DNA of 64,000 bases from LMUY01 sp965198565. GTDB taxonomy: Bacteria; Pseudomonadota; Alphaproteobacteria; Acetobacterales; Acetobacteraceae. The stretch lies in NCBI GenBank assembly GCA_965198565.1, contig OZ240665.1:434001-498000 (forward strand). The letters are read 5' to 3'. Shown here piece after piece: positions 46,378 through 56,750 of this stretch (position 1 is its first letter; each line of letters starts with the position of its first letter). The notes under the pieces were generated by a model. That model was not told the DNA's origin, ran no database searches, and saw nothing but the letters and a program-made list of their open reading frames with translations. A program made the translations under genes and the position numbers.

Positions 46378-48624
46378 ATGCCCGGCGTGACCCAGTACCT
46401 GCCGCCTGCCATCCAGCCGCCCAGTGGTCACGTCGGATACGCGGCCGATGTCGGCTGGTCTGCAGGCCGCATGTCCCTCGGGCAGGGACTCACGGTGAAA
46501 GACATCGCTCGCGCTGTTTGGCGCCGGAAGCTGCGGATTGCTTTCTTCGTCTTCGTGCTAATGGTTCCGGTGACCTACGTCATTATGAGCTTGCCCGTGT
46601 CCTACACCGCACAAGCGATGTTGGTGCTTCGGACCGGTGCGCCCACGACCGATGAACTTCGCGCTCAATCGGTGCAGGTTCAGCCCTCGGTTGAGAACAC
46701 GATGAACGTGATCCGCAGCGAGGTGCAGATCCTCAATAGTGAAACTCTTGCCGAACGCGTGGTTCAGCGGGAATCGCTCGCGCAACCAACAGAGCAGGCC
46801 GCGCCCTCACTGTGGCATGAGGCAGTGGCGGCGCTCCGCGCCCGGCTGGGCATCCCCGCGAAGCCGGTGGTCCAATCGCCCGAAATTCGCACCGAGGAGG
46901 CCACCAAGGCCTATCGCAGTCACCTCTCCGTCTTCAACGACGGCAAGTCCTTTGTCATTCTCGTGTCCTATTCTGCCAAAACGCCAGAACTTGCCAAGCG
47001 GCTGCTGGAGCGGCATTTGCAGTTCTACCTGGCCGACCAGGTGCAGGAAAAGGAGATCGCGCTCGACTCCGTTCATAACTGGCTCGAGTCAGAGTTGGTC
47101 AGGCTTGCCACCAAGGTGCAGGACGCTGACCAGCGCCTGCTGGAGTTCCGCGGCAGCCACAACCTGTTGCGCAGCGGCGGAGAGACCATGGCGAGCCAAG
47201 AGATGAACGGTCTCGTGACTCAACTTGGCCAAGCGCGCAGTGATCTCTTCCAGAAGCAGGCCAGGCTCGATGACATCCGCAAAGCCGACAACGGGGCTGC
47301 TGATTCGACCGTGCTACAATCGCCATTGATCCAGAAGCAGCGCCAGGCTGAGGCCGAGGCGGCTGCCAAAGTGGCGGAACTCAGCAACAAGTACAGCCCG
47401 AACCACCCGATGTTGCGCGCCGCCCTTGCGACGCTTGCCGCTGCCAGGGTCAGTTTGGCCAGTGAAACCGGGCGCATGGCCCAGGCCGCGATGCACGACG
47501 TGGAAGCCGCGCAAGCCAATGTGGCGGCACTCGAACATCAAGTTGCTAATCTGAGCCAGAACGCCAGCGCATCGGAGATGAGCGACCTGTCGCAGGCCCA
47601 ACTGCAGCGCGAAACCGACGCCGACCGACAATTGTACGACGACCTGTTGCGGCGCTCCAAGCAGATCGAAATCCAGCGTCAAGTGCAGCAAGAGCCAGAC
47701 GCCCGGCTCGCCTCCGGCCCGTCAGTCTCCTATATTCCGACGTCGCCGCACCGGACGATGCTGTTCGCGGCCTGTTCGGGCGTGGCGCTCATGCTCAGCG
47801 CCTGCTTTACGCTTTTTCTCGACCGCCGACGCTTTCAGTCACGCAGCCTGCTTGCCATTGAAGCTATCTGCCGCCTACCTGGCTTGAGCTCCGTTCCAAC
47901 CACGCCAGGCCTGCGCAGCCGGCGGTCATTCTTGCGCTCGCCTGATCCGCGTTCCGTGTTTGCGTTGTCGCTGCAGACGCTGCGCAATTCGCTGGGTATC
48001 TATTCCAGTGGTATCCAGCCGCAGGTCGTCACTTTCACCTCCGCCTTGCCCGGCGAAGGCAAGACGACGTTGGCCGCCTACTATGCGCAGAGCTTGGCGT
48101 TCCCGGGTTTCAAGGTCCTGCTGATCGATGGCGACATGCGCCAGTCGCGGCTGCGTGATACCTTGAAGCTAAACGGCAAGAAAGGCCTCAAGGAACTGAT
48201 CGAGGACGAGAGTCTCACCTTGTCGCAGTGTGTGCAACACGTTGACCGGGGCTTCTTCGACGTGCTCAGCGCAACCGAGTCGGTCGCCAACCCTCAAACG
48301 CTGTTGAACTCGACGGGCTTCACCCGACTGGTGGACCGGGCTCGCGGAAGCTACGACTTCATCATCATTGACACGCCGCCTGTGGCTGCGGTGGACGACG
48401 CTTTGCCGATCGCCAGGCTCAGCGACGCTACGGTGTTGGTCATCCGCTGGTGCAGCACGCCGCATGACGTCGTGCGTGGCGTGGCGCGGCGACTCGATCT
48501 CGCCGGTGCCCGCGTAACCGGTGCGGTGCTCAACGGGGTTGACATGAGTGAGTACAAGTCGGTGTCGCACGATCTCGATGCCTATCGGCCAATACGGTCC
48601 TCTTACCTTCGCTATGGCCGCTGA
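46378..48624 (+). CDS. wzc: Wzc/GumC-type polysaccharide co-polymerase with BY-kinase domain
   Basis: 748 residues. Wzz domain with two membrane helices (about 45-65 and 460-480) flanking a periplasmic coiled coil (AAAKVAELSNKYSPNHPM, VAALEHQVANLSQ). Cytoplasmic tyrosine kinase: Walker A ALPGEGKTT (about 557-565), Walker A' LLIDGDMR (about 580), Walker B FIIIDTPPV (about 660). The tail has a Tyr cluster (EYKSV, DAYRPI, SSYLRYGR). It sets chain length and couples polymerisation to export. Confidence 0.93.
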   Translation: MPGVTQYLPPAIQPPSGHVGYAADVGWSAGRMSLGQGLTVKDIARAVWRRKLRIAFFVFVLMVPVTYVIMSLPVSYTAQAMLVLRTGAPTTDELRAQSVQVQPSVENTMNVIRSEVQILNSETLAERVVQRESLAQPTEQAAPSLWHEAVAALRARLGIPAKPVVQSPEIRTEEATKAYRSHLSVFNDGKSFVILVSYSAKTPELAKRLLERHLQFYLADQVQEKEIALDSVHNWLESELVRLATKVQDADQRLLEFRGSHNLLRSGGETMASQEMNGLVTQLGQARSDLFQKQARLDDIRKADNGAADSTVLQSPLIQKQRQAEAEAAAKVAELSNKYSPNHPMLRAALATLAAARVSLASETGRMAQAAMHDVEAAQANVAALEHQVANLSQNASASEMSDLSQAQLQRETDADRQLYDDLLRRSKQIEIQRQVQQEPDARLASGPSVSYIPTSPHRTMLFAACSGVALMLSACFTLFLDRRRFQSRSLLAIEAICRLPGLSSVPTTPGLRSRRSFLRSPDPRSVFALSLQTLRNSLGIYSSGIQPQVVTFTSALPGEGKTTLAAYYAQSLAFPGFKVLLIDGDMRQSRLRDTLKLNGKKGLKELIEDESLTLSQCVQHVDRGFFDVLSATESVANPQTLLNSTGFTRLVDRARGSYDFIIIDTPPVAAVDDALPIARLSDATVLVIRWCSTPHDVVRGVARRLDLAGARVTGAVLNGVDMSEYKSVSHDLDAYRPIRSSYLRYGR

Positions 48625-49939
48625 CATGCCGGGGAAGCCGCAAAAGCGGCTGCTCTCGATCAACTCCTATCACTATCGGCGCGGCGGCTCGGACATGGTC
48701 TACCTCGATCATGCGGCACTGTTCGAGCGGAACGGCTGGTCTAACGTGTTCTTTTCCATGCACCACCCGAACAACCAGCCCTATGCGCTAGACCACTATT
48801 TCGCGGACCGAGTGGACTACGAAGTGGCCACCGGCACCATCGACCGTCTGCGTCATGCAGCCCGCATTATTTACTCGCGGCAGGCGCAGCAGCGTCTGGC
48901 AGCCCTACTCGACAACCACCCGGTGGACGTGGCGCATCTGCATATCGTGCACCACCACCTCTCGCCCTCCGTGCTGGTGGAGTTGAAGCGCCGCGGTATC
49001 CCAATCGTGCTGACGGCGCATGATCTGAAGCTTGCCTGCCCGAACTACAAGATGATGAACCGGCACGGAGTATGCGAGCGCTGCAAGGGCGGCCGGGTGT
49101 GGAACGTGCTGCGCCATCGCTGCATTAAGGAGTCGCTGCCGGGCAGCGGCCTGATTATGGTCGAATCCGCCATCCACAAGTCGCTCGACCTCTATGGCAG
49201 GAACCTCTCTGCCGTCGTGACACCAAGCCGCTTCTACGCCGACAAGCTGGTGGAATGGGGCTGGGCGCCGCAGCGGGTGCATTACATTCCAAACTTCGCC
49301 GCCATCCCGCCGCAGCCCGCTCAGCTAGAGTATGGCAAGCAAGTGCTGTTCTTCGGCCGGCTTGCCCCGGAAAAGGGCGTCGCCACGCTGATCCGCGCGG
49401 CAGCGGCATCGCGCGTGCCAGTGGCAATCGTTGGTGGCGGCCCCGACGAGGCAAAACTGCGCGCGTTGGCAAGTGCGCTCGACGCTCCCGTCACGTTCCG
49501 CGGCTTCCTGTCAGGGCAATCCCTGTGGGACGAGGTGGAGCGCTGTCGAGCCGTGGTGCTGCCATCAGAATGGTATGAAAATGCTCCGGTGAGCGTGCTG
49601 GAAGCCTTTGCACGGTGCCGTCCGGTGGCCGGCGCGTGCATCGGCGGCATCCCCGAATTGATCACTGCGGGCGTGACCGGCTGGCACTTTGCCTCTGGCG
49701 ACGCGGCCGCGCTCGCCCGCACGCTGTCCATCATTGAAAATACACCAGACGCCGAGTTGGCGGCGATGGGTCAGGCCGCCCGCCGCTATGTGGCCGGCAG
49801 CTTTAGCGAGGAAAACTACTACGCGGCCATGTCCGAACTGTATGAGCGGCTGGTTGCGGAAAACGGAGCGCAAGCGCGTACCAGCAAATCCAAACTCCAC
49901 ATGCGCGGCAAAAACGCCCAGCTCGTCCCGAATTCGTAG
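48614..49939 (+). CDS. GT4 family glycosyltransferase
   Basis: 441 residues from the ATG at 48614, which overlaps the wzc stop; the ATG at 48626 is an alternative. SYHYRRGGSDMVYLDHA at the N-terminus, CPNYKMMNRHGVCERC with a Cys pair, FFGRLAPEKGVATLI and the E-x7-E region SEWYENAPVSVLEAFARCRP. Translationally coupled to wzc. Confidence 0.88.
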   Translation: MAADMPGKPQKRLLSINSYHYRRGGSDMVYLDHAALFERNGWSNVFFSMHHPNNQPYALDHYFADRVDYEVATGTIDRLRHAARIIYSRQAQQRLAALLDNHPVDVAHLHIVHHHLSPSVLVELKRRGIPIVLTAHDLKLACPNYKMMNRHGVCERCKGGRVWNVLRHRCIKESLPGSGLIMVESAIHKSLDLYGRNLSAVVTPSRFYADKLVEWGWAPQRVHYIPNFAAIPPQPAQLEYGKQVLFFGRLAPEKGVATLIRAAAASRVPVAIVGGGPDEAKLRALASALDAPVTFRGFLSGQSLWDEVERCRAVVLPSEWYENAPVSVLEAFARCRPVAGACIGGIPELITAGVTGWHFASGDAAALARTLSIIENTPDAELAAMGQAARRYVAGSFSEENYYAAMSELYERLVAENGAQARTSKSKLHMRGKNAQLVPNS

Positions 49940-49952
49940 CGGAGACCCCTCC

Positions 49953-51161
49953 TTGGCGCGTAACAGACAGCTCGGCGCTAAACGTCTTGCAAACCGGCCA
50001 TTCCGGACTGCTATCGCTTGCTTTGCCGTCAATCCGGGCTTTGCCGACTACTTGCTCGGACTGGCCCACGCGTTACGCGCACGGGCCGACGTGGATGTTC
50101 TGACCAGCAACACGCTTGACCCCGTGCACCAAGCCGCGATTGGCCCGGCGACTTACTGTTTTCGCCGCTCGCGCCACCTGGTGGTCGATATCTGGGCCTA
50201 TGTCTGGCACGTGGTCGCCACGCGGCCGGACGTGCTGCTCGTGCAGGCTTGGTTGAAATGGCCACTGCTGGAATGCCCGCTGATCTGGTTGTTCCGTCTT
50301 GCGGGCATACGCTGCGTCGCAACCGTGCACGACGTGCTGCCGCACGAGCCCAAGCCTTGGGACAGGATGCTGCTCCGTCACTATTACCGCGCTTTCGACG
50401 GCCTGGTCGCCCACTCTCACGCTGCGCGGGCTCAGCTTGCCGCCATGGGCGTCAGCCGTCCGATTGCGGTTATCCCGCATGCTCTGCTTGATAGGTTCAA
50501 TCGCGAGCCGCTCGGCCGCACGGCTGCGCGCCAGCGCGTGGCCGGTCTGCAAGGCGATGACGCGAGCTTCGTTGCTTTGTTCTTCGGCCACATCACCCGC
50601 CGCAAGGGCGCGTTGGCGTTCGCCAACGCCGCGCGTTACCTAGAAGGACAAGGGATCAAGCTGCTGATGGCGGGTGAACCCGACCTTTCCGCGCCGGAAT
50701 TGGTCCAACTTCGTGCCGACTGCGCCGCTGGCGGTGTCTTGCTGCGCGAAGGTCACGTCCCGTTCGCCGAGGTACAAGCGCTGTTCGCCAGCGCCGACTG
50801 CGTCGCAATCCCCTATTTAGAAGGGACGACGAGCGGTGTGCTGAAGGTCGCGATCGCGTTCGAAAAACCGGTCGTCGCCACCCCGATCGGCGACGTGACC
50901 GAGACGGTGGACGAACGCAGCGCCGTGCTCATCCCAGTGACCGATCTCGCGGAGGGAATTGCCGCCGGCATCTTGGAGGCAAGGACACGCGCGCCCGAAC
51001 TCGCCGCTGAGATCGCCAAGTGCAAAGCGAGCCTATCATGGGAGCACATAGGCAACGCCTACGCGGATTTCCTTGAAGCTGTGATCTGTAGCGCCGTGCC
51101 GCGTCCCGGCTTTGCCGTTACGCCGCTGAGCGCCGCGGACAGCGGCGTGGGGCGGCTATGA
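49953..51161 (+). CDS. GT4-like glycosyltransferase
   Basis: About 402 residues. TTG 49953 is preceded by GGAGA at 7 bp and fits the previous stop; a longer frame overlaps the preceding GT. Features: FAVNPGFADYLLGLAHAL, VATVHDVLPHEPKPWDRMLL, FFGHITRRKGALAFANA and PYLEGTTSGVLKVAIAFEKP. Overlaps the acyltransferase gene by 4 bp. Confidence 0.83.
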   Translation: MARNRQLGAKRLANRPFRTAIACFAVNPGFADYLLGLAHALRARADVDVLTSNTLDPVHQAAIGPATYCFRRSRHLVVDIWAYVWHVVATRPDVLLVQAWLKWPLLECPLIWLFRLAGIRCVATVHDVLPHEPKPWDRMLLRHYYRAFDGLVAHSHAARAQLAAMGVSRPIAVIPHALLDRFNREPLGRTAARQRVAGLQGDDASFVALFFGHITRRKGALAFANAARYLEGQGIKLLMAGEPDLSAPELVQLRADCAAGGVLLREGHVPFAEVQALFASADCVAIPYLEGTTSGVLKVAIAFEKPVVATPIGDVTETVDERSAVLIPVTDLAEGIAAGILEARTRAPELAAEIAKCKASLSWEHIGNAYADFLEAVICSAVPRPGFAVTPLSAADSGVGRL

Positions 51162-52420
51162 GCGGCATCGGCTCCAGCCTCACTTGGCGGCACGTCAGGC
51201 GCCGGTCCGCCGATCAGTCCTGGACCAACCAGGCTTCGGCTCGAGGAGGCCCGCATGCCGAAGCTCCAGAGGAGGCGCTGTCAGCGACGCCGGCCCGGCC
51301 GATGCTCTACCAACTCCATGTGCTGCGCGCCCTCGCGGTCCTGCTCGTCGTGCTGGACCACAGTTGCCTCGCGATCGCTGATCACATGCCGGTGCCTCCG
51401 CTTTGCATACAGCTCGCTTGGTTGGCCGGCTTTCTGGGTGTTGCCATATTTTTCGCCATCAGCGGCTACATCATGGTCGCGACGACTCGCTCGCAGCCTC
51501 GTACACAGAGGGCCGTCGTGCGATTCCTCGCTCGGCGGCTGATGCGCATCGTGCCGATGTACTATCTTGCGACCGGTCTTAGCATCCTTTTCGCGCTGAG
51601 CCATCTCTCGAGCGGGTCGAGCGCACTGAACCCGCTGGTGGTGATCTGCTCGCTGCTGTTCATTCCCATCGCGGACGCGCACCACGTCGTCCAGCCTGTG
51701 TTGACGCAGGGATGGACGCTCAACAACGAGATCTTTTTCTATCTCCTGTTCGGCGTTTTGCTTCTACTGCCCTCGCGGGCCCGTGCCGCGACACTGGCTG
51801 GTTTGCTTGTCATCGCGGCGGCCATTGGCGCGCTGTGTAATCGGTCGGGCTACGACCTCGGGGAAGTGGCCGGCTTTCTGACCGCCCCCATCACCCTGAA
51901 CTTCGTGCCCGGACTGCTGCTGGCAGCATACAGCCGCTCCAAGGTTGGGCGCGGCTCACCATGGCAGCCCACCCTCGTTGTCACTACCCTCGCCATCGGC
52001 CTGTTTGCTGGGGTCTTCTATGTGTGGGAGACACAGCCTGGCCATGTCGTCGTGTTTGGGTGGTGGATGCACGTGGCTGTCTTGGCCGTGGCCGCTTCTA
52101 GCTGCTGGTTGTGCACGCGATCCAACACGCCGTTTCCAACCACGGGCGTGTCGGGCGCCGCCGCCCGCCTCGCCATGTTGTTGGGCGACGCATCCTATAC
52201 GACTTATCTTTTCCACCTGTTTGTTATCTCTGCCGTTGTTCGTGTTTGCCTCTTCGCCGGAATCGGCCCGGCATTCACAGCGGTTTGTTGCGTGGTCTTG
52301 GCGATCGCATTCAGTGCGCTTCTGCATCTCCGGGTCGAGCGGCATTTGAACGCATGGATGCGCCGGCTGAGCCCACGGTTGCGAGGCGGTCGATACCGGG
52401 GGGTTCGCTATGCTTCCTAA
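51158..52420 (+). CDS. Acyltransferase family 3 (ExoZ/OafA-like)
   Basis: 420 residues. After a ~50-residue hydrophilic start comes LHVLRALAVLLVVLDHSCLA with the catalytic His of acyltransferase 3, then about ten membrane helices (GVAIFFAISGYIMV, RIVPMYYLATGLSILFAL, QGWTLNNEIFFYLLFGV). Probably O-acetylates the EPS repeat unit at the inner membrane. Overlaps the flippase gene by 11 bp. Confidence 0.88.
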   Translation: MSGIGSSLTWRHVRRRSADQSWTNQASARGGPHAEAPEEALSATPARPMLYQLHVLRALAVLLVVLDHSCLAIADHMPVPPLCIQLAWLAGFLGVAIFFAISGYIMVATTRSQPRTQRAVVRFLARRLMRIVPMYYLATGLSILFALSHLSSGSSALNPLVVICSLLFIPIADAHHVVQPVLTQGWTLNNEIFFYLLFGVLLLLPSRARAATLAGLLVIAAAIGALCNRSGYDLGEVAGFLTAPITLNFVPGLLLAAYSRSKVGRGSPWQPTLVVTTLAIGLFAGVFYVWETQPGHVVVFGWWMHVAVLAVAASSCWLCTRSNTPFPTTGVSGAAARLAMLLGDASYTTYLFHLFVISAVVRVCLFAGIGPAFTAVCCVVLAIAFSALLHLRVERHLNAWMRRLSPRLRGGRYRGVRYAS

Positions 52421-53648
52421 ATTCTTCATGACGCTGTCGATCTTCACTCGTATGCTGGTAGGCCTCGTCGTCTTCGCGCTGATCGCACGAGGCCTCGGCC
52501 CGAGAGAGTTCGGCTTTGTCTCGCTCGTGTTCAGCTATGCCTCGCTTGGGTCCCTGCTGACCGATTTCGGCCTGTCCTTGAAAACCTTACGAGACATCGC
52601 GCATCGTCCGCAGGACGGCCGCGGCATCCTGAGCGCAACGCTCGGCCTCAAGACCCTGCTTTCGGTCGCGGTCGGTGCTGCGGGCTGCATCGTCGTGCTG
52701 CTGCTGCCGATGAGCGCCGAGGCGCGGGTGGCCAGCTGCTTGCTGACGGCTGGCGTCATGACCGCCTCGTTCGGCGACCTGGCGCTTGTCGCGTTCCGTT
52801 CCACCAAGCAGTTTGGCCGTGAGAGCTGGATTGTTGGTTGGACGTCGCTGCTCTACGGCGTTGTGCTTGGTGGTGTGGTTTACGGCGGCTGCGGGATCAT
52901 GCCGATTTCAGCCGCCTTTCTCGCGTGCCGTCTCATCTACGCCTATGTCGCCATGCAGTCGGCGATGGGGTTGTTCCCGCGCACGAACGTCGCCGTTAAG
53001 CCGCCCGGCTTGTTGGCGATGGTGAAATCGGCTTGGTCCTGGGCCCTGCTCAGCAATCTCAGCTATATCAACGGGCAGATCGACAGCATGTTCATAGCTC
53101 CGTTGCTGGGCCTGCATGCAACCGGTATCTACCAGGCAGGTGCCAAGTTCATGGCCAGCGCGGTAACGTTTGCTGCAGTCGTGTTGAATACGCAGGTGCC
53201 GAGCATAGCCGCTGCTGCGGCGAACGGCGCGCCTACGCTACGTCTCGAGCTGCTCGCCTGGCTACAGATGATTGCCGTCGGCTTTGCCGCGGGCCTGACG
53301 TTGACGCTTGGCGGTCCTCTTATCACCCGCTACCTCATCGGTAATCAATATGCGGAGGTGAACGCCCTCTGGCTCGGCCTTGGCGTCCTGGCGTTCTGCC
53401 GCTTTCTGAGTTCGTCTATCCTCGTTTCGCTGGTGGCGCTCGACCGTTCTAAGACCAACCTCATCGGCGAGGCGGCGACCACCGTAGTCAGCATCCCTCT
53501 CATGATCCTCCTGCTGCCGCGGTACGGCCTCATCTCGGTGCCGTGGATTATGTCCGCGGGCGCGCTGGCGACGGCAACCGTCTTGCTTCTTGGCCGCATC
53601 CATATCCACATCAAGCCCGGTCTCTCCACCGCACTGAAGGAAGCCTAG
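52410..53648 (+). CDS. wzx: Wzx-type oligosaccharide flippase
   Basis: 412 residues with about twelve membrane helices, polysaccharide-transport (MATE/MOP) fold. N-terminus LPKFFMTLSIFTRMLVGLVV then FALIARGLGPREFGFVSLVF is the typical first pair of helices. It would flip lipid-linked repeat units to the periplasm for the Wzy-like polymerase. Confidence 0.87.
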   Translation: MLPKFFMTLSIFTRMLVGLVVFALIARGLGPREFGFVSLVFSYASLGSLLTDFGLSLKTLRDIAHRPQDGRGILSATLGLKTLLSVAVGAAGCIVVLLLPMSAEARVASCLLTAGVMTASFGDLALVAFRSTKQFGRESWIVGWTSLLYGVVLGGVVYGGCGIMPISAAFLACRLIYAYVAMQSAMGLFPRTNVAVKPPGLLAMVKSAWSWALLSNLSYINGQIDSMFIAPLLGLHATGIYQAGAKFMASAVTFAAVVLNTQVPSIAAAAANGAPTLRLELLAWLQMIAVGFAAGLTLTLGGPLITRYLIGNQYAEVNALWLGLGVLAFCRFLSSSILVSLVALDRSKTNLIGEAATTVVSIPLMILLLPRYGLISVPWIMSAGALATATVLLLGRIHIHIKPGLSTALKEA

Positions 53649-53821
53649 GCCGAAGTGTCACGAGCCTTGCGAAGCGAGATACTTTTCCAACCTGGGCCGC
53701 GCCGCTGGGCCGCGAGTTCAAATACGATGCGCCGTCGAGATACAGGACTTTGTTTGTTCAGCGGCAGGCGATCTCCAGAAAGAGGGTCGTGCAAGAGCAA
53801 ACCGGGATTATTCATAATGCT

Positions 53822-54826
53822 ATGGACGTAACTCCGGAAGAAACTTCTACCGTGTTGCCAACTGGCGTTTTGGCGACGCCACTCTGGCTGAATGGCTGTT
53901 TCGCGTGGCTGCACGAACCGGCGCAGCAAGCCGGCTGCGACGTCGCATTGCTTATCTGCCCGCCCGTGGGCTGGGACGCCCTGCATTCTTATCATCCGCT
54001 CCGCGTCATGGCCGATGCATTGGCTGTGGAGGGCTGCCCGGTGCTCCGTTTCAACTATCCTGGCACTGGGGACTCCATCGATCTTAATGCTTCGGGCCAG
54101 GAGCCTTGGGAAATTTGGCAGGAAAGCGTGCACCGGGCCGCCGACTGGCTTCGAGCGGCCGCGGGAGCCACCCGCATCGTATTGGCTGGACTGAGGCTGG
54201 GCGCGGCACTTGCCAGTCTCGTCGCAGAAGCCCGCGACGACGTGGCCGGGCTTATATTGCTTGCTCCCGTGCTGAACGGCCACTCCTACATGCGCCAGCT
54301 CATGCTCGAGGCGCAGAACGAGCGACAGCCCGCACCGCGCAGCCCGCCAATGGGGTGCGGCTTTAGTTTCCTCGAGCTACAATTTAGTGCGTCGATAGAC
54401 CGCATTTCGGATATCGATCTACGCCAAGTCAAACTGCGCCCTGGCCTCTCTGTTGCGTGCTTTCTGCAAGCGTCATCCCGCCGCGCCGAGCAGACGATAG
54501 CGCTTTGGCGTCAGGCCGGAGTCGATGTGGTGCAAACCGGGTTCGGCGGCCTTGAGGCCCTCGTCCTTCGACCTCTTGACGAGGATCCGCCCCCCTGCGA
54601 CGCCGCAACGGTGACGCGCTGGCTGCATGCAGTGCTCCCTATCACCCGAACGCTTCGCGCCCGACCCTTGCTGCCGCCGGCTCACCTGCAACATGGCGCT
54701 TTCCGGGAAAACTGTCATGCGTTTCGGCGAAGGCGGCCGATTGGTTGGTCTGCTCTGCGAACCTGCCAGCGCGTCGGTGATCGCAGACTCGACTCCGATC
54801 GTGCTGATCGGCAATACAGGCCGTAG
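53822..54826 (+). CDS. Alpha/beta hydrolase of the exosortase-A-associated type
   Basis: 334 residues. NGCFAWLHEP, LICPPVGWDALHSYHPLRVM, VLRFNYPGTGDSID and LAGLRLGAALASLVAEARDD mark the fold. The nucleophile elbow reads GLRLG, with Arg where Ser is expected, so catalysis by the usual triad is doubtful. The last ~45 residues overlap the next gene by 134 bp and look unlike the family, suggesting a lost stop or a late frameshift. Role in EPS modification is inference. Confidence 0.68.
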   Translation: MDVTPEETSTVLPTGVLATPLWLNGCFAWLHEPAQQAGCDVALLICPPVGWDALHSYHPLRVMADALAVEGCPVLRFNYPGTGDSIDLNASGQEPWEIWQESVHRAADWLRAAAGATRIVLAGLRLGAALASLVAEARDDVAGLILLAPVLNGHSYMRQLMLEAQNERQPAPRSPPMGCGFSFLELQFSASIDRISDIDLRQVKLRPGLSVACFLQASSRRAEQTIALWRQAGVDVVQTGFGGLEALVLRPLDEDPPPCDAATVTRWLHAVLPITRTLRARPLLPPAHLQHGAFRENCHAFRRRRPIGWSALRTCQRVGDRRLDSDRADRQYRP

Positions 54827-55670
54827 CCCTCATTTCGGCGTGGGGCGCTTCGCCGTTGGCTTGGCCAGGAGCCTCGCTGTCGCTGGCATTGCATCCTTCC
54901 GGTTCGACTTCGCAGGCCTGGGGGACAGTCTCGGCTCGGGTGGTCAGCGGGACACACTTAGCCCCGTGTTTGCCGAGGCGCGATCGCCCGACATAAGCGC
55001 GGCCATCGAAGCGCTGGGCCGCCGTGGTTACCGCCGATTTGCCATTCAGGGCCTCTGTTCCGGCGCCTATCACGCCTTCCATAGCGCTTTGTCGGACGCC
55101 CGCGTTGATAGGCTCATACTGGTGAACCTGCCGCTGTTCGATTGGTATCCAGTCCGGCTCGTGGAGTTGCCGAGATACTGTCTCCGGCGGATGAGCGAGG
55201 CTGATGCGTGGCGATGCTTGCTGAGGGGAGAGATCCCGGTCTATCGCCTCGTCGGGGCGTTGCTCGGCCGCGTGCTGGACAAGCTGCAAAGCTGCGCTGC
55301 TTGTCCGAGCACTCTCTCGCGTTACACCGCGCCATACCGTTCTTTCAAGAAACTGTCGTGTCGCGGTGTGCAAACTCTTCTGCTGTTCGCTGGAGGCGAT
55401 GCGGGACTGGGGCCGATGCAGCTTGCCTTTGGAAAGTTTCAACAAGGAGTGGCAAGCATTCACGGCGTGCAGATGCGGATCCAGTCGGACTTCGATCACG
55501 CCCTCACGGCGCGCACGATGCGGCAACATGCAATCTTGCTCATCCTCGACTTCTTGACAAAGGCCGATCCTCGCCTCGTCTCCCCACCGGCTGCCGTTCC
55601 GCCGCAGCCATCTGCCTTGCCCATGTGGACCGAAAGGGAGACGGAGCTTTCCGAACCGCTAAGCCGATAG
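54693..55670 (+). CDS. Alpha/beta hydrolase of the exosortase-A-associated type
   Basis: 325 residues from the ATG at 54693. VLIGNTGRSPHFGVGRFAV (oxyanion region), FRFDFAGLGDS and the intact nucleophile elbow GLCSGAYHAF. The late DFDHALTA may hold the catalytic Asp/His. Paired with the previous hydrolase, as in exosortase-A loci. Last gene of the EPS run. Confidence 0.7.
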   Translation: MALSGKTVMRFGEGGRLVGLLCEPASASVIADSTPIVLIGNTGRSPHFGVGRFAVGLARSLAVAGIASFRFDFAGLGDSLGSGGQRDTLSPVFAEARSPDISAAIEALGRRGYRRFAIQGLCSGAYHAFHSALSDARVDRLILVNLPLFDWYPVRLVELPRYCLRRMSEADAWRCLLRGEIPVYRLVGALLGRVLDKLQSCAACPSTLSRYTAPYRSFKKLSCRGVQTLLLFAGGDAGLGPMQLAFGKFQQGVASIHGVQMRIQSDFDHALTARTMRQHAILLILDFLTKADPRLVSPPAAVPPQPSALPMWTERETELSEPLSR

Positions 55671-55910
55671 CTGTCCTTCGGCTGGGGCGCCCGTCACCGG
55701 GATCACAGCGCGAACCAGTCCGTGGCCGCGTCCCAGCCGGGCAGCGGCTTGTCCTTGTCGGAGAGCTGCACCTCTGTAGATGCCGGGATGAAACTCCCCA
55801 GAAGTGCCGATTGAAAATTCCCCAGTTTGCCTGACGGGCTTTGGCCTGCGGGTTGGGTCGGATCAGTCGGCGATTGATGGTCAGCTTGTCTCTTCAAGGG
55901 GGGCGAGCTG

Positions 55911-56750
55911 GTGGTCCGACTGGGAGAGGTTGTGATGATCCTTGATCTGCACCGGCATGGCGCTGGCATATCGGCTATCGCCCGGCGCACGGGGTTGGAC
56001 CGCAAGACGGTGCGCAAGATGATCGCGACCGGGCTGGAGCCGCCGGCTTATGGTCCTCGACGACCCAAGGTCACGCAGTTGCAGCCGTTCGAGCGCTATC
56101 TGCGCGAGCGGCTCGACATCGTGCCCGAGCTGACCGGCCGTCGCCTGCATCGTGAGCTTGCGGCGATGGGCTACCATGGCGGCTACACTGCCGTGACCGA
56201 CCTGTTGCGCGAGATCCGGCCGGTCACACCACCCTCGTTCGAGGTTCGCTTCGAGACGCCGCCGGGCCGTCAGGCCCAGGTTGATTTCGCGCATTTCCGC
56301 ACCGTGTTCACTGACGAGCCGGGCGTCGAGCGGGTGGTCTGGCTGTTCTCGATGGTGCTGGGCCACAGCCGCATGCTGTGGGGGCGGTTCGTGCCGCAGC
56401 AGGACATGCAGACGGTGCTGCGCTGCCACGCCACGGCGTTCGAGGCGCTGGGCGGCGCCCCGGCCGAGATCCTCTACGACCGGATGAAAACCGTGGTCGA
56501 CCGGGAGGCGCCCCAAGACGGGCCGGAGGGCGGTCACCTGGTCTACAACCGAACCCTGGTCGAGTTCGGGCGCCACTACGGCTATCTACCAAAAGCCTGC
56601 AAGGCATATCGGGCGAAGACCAAGGGCAAAGTCGAACGGCCGTTCCGCTACGTTCGGGAGGTTCGCCGGACATCGACAGCCTGGCCAAGGCCGATCGCGA
56701 GGGCCGCCTGCGCGAACGCATTCGCTATCTCTGCCGCACCTAGCTGCTGA
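55911..56750 (+). pseudogene. istA: IS21 transposase IstA, 3' truncated
   Basis: HTH start (HRHGAGISAIARRTGLDRKT) and all three acidic residues of the DDE core (RQAQVDFAHF, EILYDRMKTVV, TKGKVERPFRYV) are present. The sequence then jumps, after VREVRR, into istB sequence in the wrong frame and ends at 56750. The C-terminal third is deleted. Confidence 0.85.
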
